The translations under genes were made by a program, and so were the position numbers. Shown here in pieces: positions 62,160 through 64,000 of a stretch of 64,000 bases of DNA; within the stretch, counting starts at the first letter, position 1; each line of letters opens with the position of its first letter. The notes under the pieces are model-generated. The model had not been told where the DNA came from. It did not search any database and saw only the letters and a program-made list of their open reading frames with translations. Source of the DNA: Pseudomonas fluorescens (GTDB lineage Bacteria > Pseudomonadota > Gammaproteobacteria > Pseudomonadales > Pseudomonadaceae); NCBI RefSeq assembly GCF_001708445.1, contig NZ_CP015637.1, forward strand, positions 4,713,001 to 4,777,000, written 5' to 3'.

Positions 62160-63049
62160 GTTCCAATAACAACACCACTCCAGGCCAGCGTTTCCGTGAC
62201 GCGGTTGCCAGCGAACAGCCCTTGCAAGTGGTCGGCGCAATCAACGCCAACCATGCGCTGCTGGCCAAGCGCGCGGGCTTCAAGGCGATCTACCTGTCGG
62301 GTGGCGGGGTGGCTGCCGGCTCCCTGGGCGTACCGGACCTGGGCATTACCGGCCTGGATGACGTGCTGACCGACGTGCGCCGCATCACCGACGTGTGCGA
62401 CCTGCCCTTGCTGGTGGACGTGGACACTGGCTTCGGCTCCTCGGCGTTCAACGTGGCGCGTACCGTCAAGTCGATGATCAAGTTCGGCGCTGCCGCCATC
62501 CACATCGAGGACCAGGTCGGCGCCAAGCGTTGCGGGCATCGTCCGAACAAAGAAATCGTGTCCCAGCAGGAAATGGTCGACCGCATCAAGGCCGCCGTGG
62601 ATGCGCGCACCGATGACAGCTTCGTGATCATGGCGCGTACCGATGCCCTGGCGGTCGAGGGCCTGGAGTCGGCGCTGGAGCGTGCCGCCGCCTGCATCGA
62701 GGCGGGCGCCGACATGGTGTTCCCGGAAGCCATCACTGAACTGGAGATGTACAAGCTGTTCGCGTCCCGGGTGAAAGCGCCGATCCTGGCTAACATTACC
62801 GAGTTCGGCGCAACGCCGCTGTACACCGTCGAACAGTTGAAATCTGCCGATGTTTCCATCGTGCTGTACCCGCTCTCGGCCTTCCGCGCCATGAACAAGG
62901 CCGCCGAGAACGTCTACACCGCGATCCGTCGCGACGGCACCCAACAGAACGTGATCGACACCATGCAAACCCGCATGGAGCTTTACGATCGCATCGACTA
63001 CCACACCTTCGAGCAGAAGCTCGACGCGCTGTTCGCCGCGAAGAAATAA
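62156..63049 (+). CDS. prpB: Methylisocitrate lyase PrpB
   Basis: 297-aa enzyme splitting 2-methylisocitrate into pyruvate and succinate. The catalytic motif KRCGHR (Cys126) lies in [17 protein letters not shown], metal-binding aspartates in [12 protein letters not shown], and family blocks [13 protein letters not shown] and [18 protein letters not shown] lies 5 bases before the ATG, which overlaps prpR. Next gene is prpC. Confidence 0.96.
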   Translation: MSSNNNTTPGQRFRDAVASEQPLQVVGAINANHALLAKRAGFKAIYLSGGGVAAGSLGVPDLGITGLDDVLTDVRRITDVCDLPLLVDVDTGFGSSAFNVARTVKSMIKFGAAAIHIEDQVGAKRCGHRPNKEIVSQQEMVDRIKAAVDARTDDSFVIMARTDALAVEGLESALERAAACIEAGADMVFPEAITELEMYKLFASRVKAPILANITEFGATPLYTVEQLKSADVSIVLYPLSAFRAMNKAAENVYTAIRRDGTQQNVIDTMQTRMELYDRIDYHTFEQKLDALFAAKK

Positions 63050-63066
63050 CGAACGCGCCTCTCTAT

Positions 63067-63090
63067 AAATACAAGATTAAATACAAGATT
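63067..63090. repeat. Tandem 12-base repeat between prpB and prpC
   Basis: AAATACAAGATT occurs twice in direct succession (63067-63078, 63079-63090), just before the prpC ribosome site (GGAGA at 63091-63095). Probably a small slipped-strand duplication. Possible effect on translation spacing not known. Confidence 0.75.
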
Positions 63091-63101
63091 GGAGAACAGA
63101 C

Positions 63102-64000
63102 ATGGCTGAAGCAAAAGTACTGAGTGGCGCCGGCCTGCGTGGCCAGGTTGCCGGGCAGACGGCGTTGTCCACCGTGGGGCAGGCCGGTGCCGGCCTGACC
63201 TATCGCGGCTACGACGTGCGCGAACTGGCGGCCGATGCGCAGTTTGAAGAAGTGGCCTACCTGCTGCTCTACGGCGAACTGCCGACCAAGACCGAACTGG
63301 CCGCCTACAGCGCCAGGCTGAGCAAGCTGCGCGACCTGCCGCAAGCGCTCAAGGAAGTCCTGGAGCGCATCCCCGCCGACGCCCACCCGATGGACGTGAT
63401 GCGCACCGGTTGCTCGTTCCTCGGCAATATCGAGCCCGAGCAAGACTTCAGCGTGCAACGCGACGTCACCGACCGCCTGCTCGCCGCCTTCCCGGCGATC
63501 ATGTGCTACTGGTACCGCTTCAGCCACGACGGCAAGCGCATCGACTGCGTGACCGACGAGCCCAGCATCGGCGGCCACTTCCTGCACCTGCTGCATGGCA
63601 AAAAACCGAGCGAGCTGCACGTCAAGGTGATGAACGTGTCGCTGATCCTCTACGCCGAACACGAATTCAATGCCTCGACCTTTACCGCGCGGGTGTGTGC
63701 GTCGACCCTGTCCGACCTGTATTCCTGCGTCACCGCTGCGATTGGCTCGCTGCGCGGCCCGCTGCACGGCGGCGCCAACGAAGCGGCGATGGAAATGATC
63801 GAGCGTTTCGGCTCGGCAGAGGAAGCAGTCGAAGGCACCCTCGGCATGCTGGCGCGCAAGGACAAGATCATGGGCTTCGGCCACGCGATCTACAAAGACA
63901 GCGACCCGCGCAATGAAGTGATCAAGGGCTGGTCGAAAAAGCTCGCTGACGAAGTGGGCGACACGGTGTTGTTCCCAGTGTCCGAAGCCATCGACAAGAC
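63102..64000 (+). CDS. prpC: 2-Methylcitrate synthase PrpC (partial, C-terminus outside window)
   Basis: First 299 codons of PrpC, which condenses propionyl-CoA with oxaloacetate. Citrate-synthase motifs seen: GLTYRGYDVRELAADAQFEE, AEHEFNASTFTARV with the conserved His, SLRGPLHGGANEAAMEMIE and GFGHAIYKDSDPR. Start ATG with GGAGA upstream. The frame is open to the window end. Propionate catabolism unit with prpR and prpB. acnD and prpF are expected beyond the window but not seen. Confidence 0.95.
   Translation, partial: MAEAKVLSGAGLRGQVAGQTALSTVGQAGAGLTYRGYDVRELAADAQFEEVAYLLLYGELPTKTELAAYSARLSKLRDLPQALKEVLERIPADAHPMDVMRTGCSFLGNIEPEQDFSVQRDVTDRLLAAFPAIMCYWYRFSHDGKRIDCVTDEPSIGGHFLHLLHGKKPSELHVKVMNVSLILYAEHEFNASTFTARVCASTLSDLYSCVTAAIGSLRGPLHGGANEAAMEMIERFGSAEEAVEGTLGMLARKDKIMGFGHAIYKDSDPRNEVIKGWSKKLADEVGDTVLFPVSEAIDK

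Overview
This window is a GC-rich bacterial chromosome segment that reads as a member of the Pseudomonas fluorescens complex. The signs are a flgFGHIJK flagellar operon next to phhR-phhABC, an etfD / etfBA divergent pair, pabB, thrH, the [4Fe-4S] type of cysH, the prpR-prpB-prpC start of a 2-methylcitrate operon, and many dispersed REP/REPIN palindromes of three sequence types. No prophage, insertion sequence, CRISPR array or rRNA was found. One tRNA, tRNA-Ser(GGA), is present. The species assignment is inferred from gene content, since no database was searched.

Layout. 1-6.0 kb: flagellar rod, ring and hook genes on the minus strand (flgK partial, flgJ, flgI, flgH, flgG, flgF) behind a clear sigma-54 promoter. 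6-10.3 kb: phenylalanine/tyrosine catabolism (phhR divergent from phhA-phhB-phhC). 10.4-19.3 kb: mixed housekeeping and accessory genes (LpxH-like phosphoesterase, AraC and IclR regulators, EamA transporter, SelW-like protein, PlpD-type patatin autotransporter, alcohol dehydrogenase). 19.4-23.3 kb: electron transfer flavoprotein system. 23.5-29.7 kb: solute-binding protein, two envelope lipoproteins, MocR regulator and small proteins, ending with rraB. 30.2-33.3 kb: a three-gene ATP-grasp / alpha-E / transglutaminase operon. 33.6-42 kb: cytochrome c protein, beta-oxidation thiolase and FadB-like pair, glutamine amidotransferase, CorA, PlsC and a crotonase. 42.3 kb: tRNA-Ser. 42.5-54 kb: transporters, regulators, short-chain dehydrogenases, and a hydantoin/allantoin-type racemase with an NCS1 permease. 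54.2-58 kb: cysH, thrH, a higBA-type toxin-antitoxin pair and pabB. 58.1-61.2 kb: an operon of a retropepsin-like protease, a 7TM inactive-transglutaminase protein and a RimK-like ligase. 61.4 kb to the end: propionate catabolism (prpR, prpB, prpC partial).

Several regulatory sites can be read directly: a GG-N10-GC sigma-54 promoter before flgF, a TyrR/PhhR-type box between phhR and phhA, a PsrA-type CAAAC-N4-GTTTG site between etfD and etfB, MocR-type direct repeats, paired TTGTCGACAA-type operators at prpR, a related TTGTATACAA palindrome before the NCS1 permease, and a 15-bp palindrome over the higB translation start.

The most consequential observation is technical. Bases 16152-16185 are an exact Illumina Nextera (Tn5 mosaic end plus read-2) adapter, sitting at the middle of a REPIN. 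The assembly is therefore chimeric or gapped there. Biologically, the best candidates for under-described systems are the two separate operons that each pair an ATP-grasp ligase with a transglutaminase-fold protein (30.2-33.3 kb and 58.1-61.2 kb). Next come an orphan minus-strand terminator suggesting an unannotated small RNA near 29.9 kb, and an EamA transporter with a 62-residue tail carrying 23 histidines.
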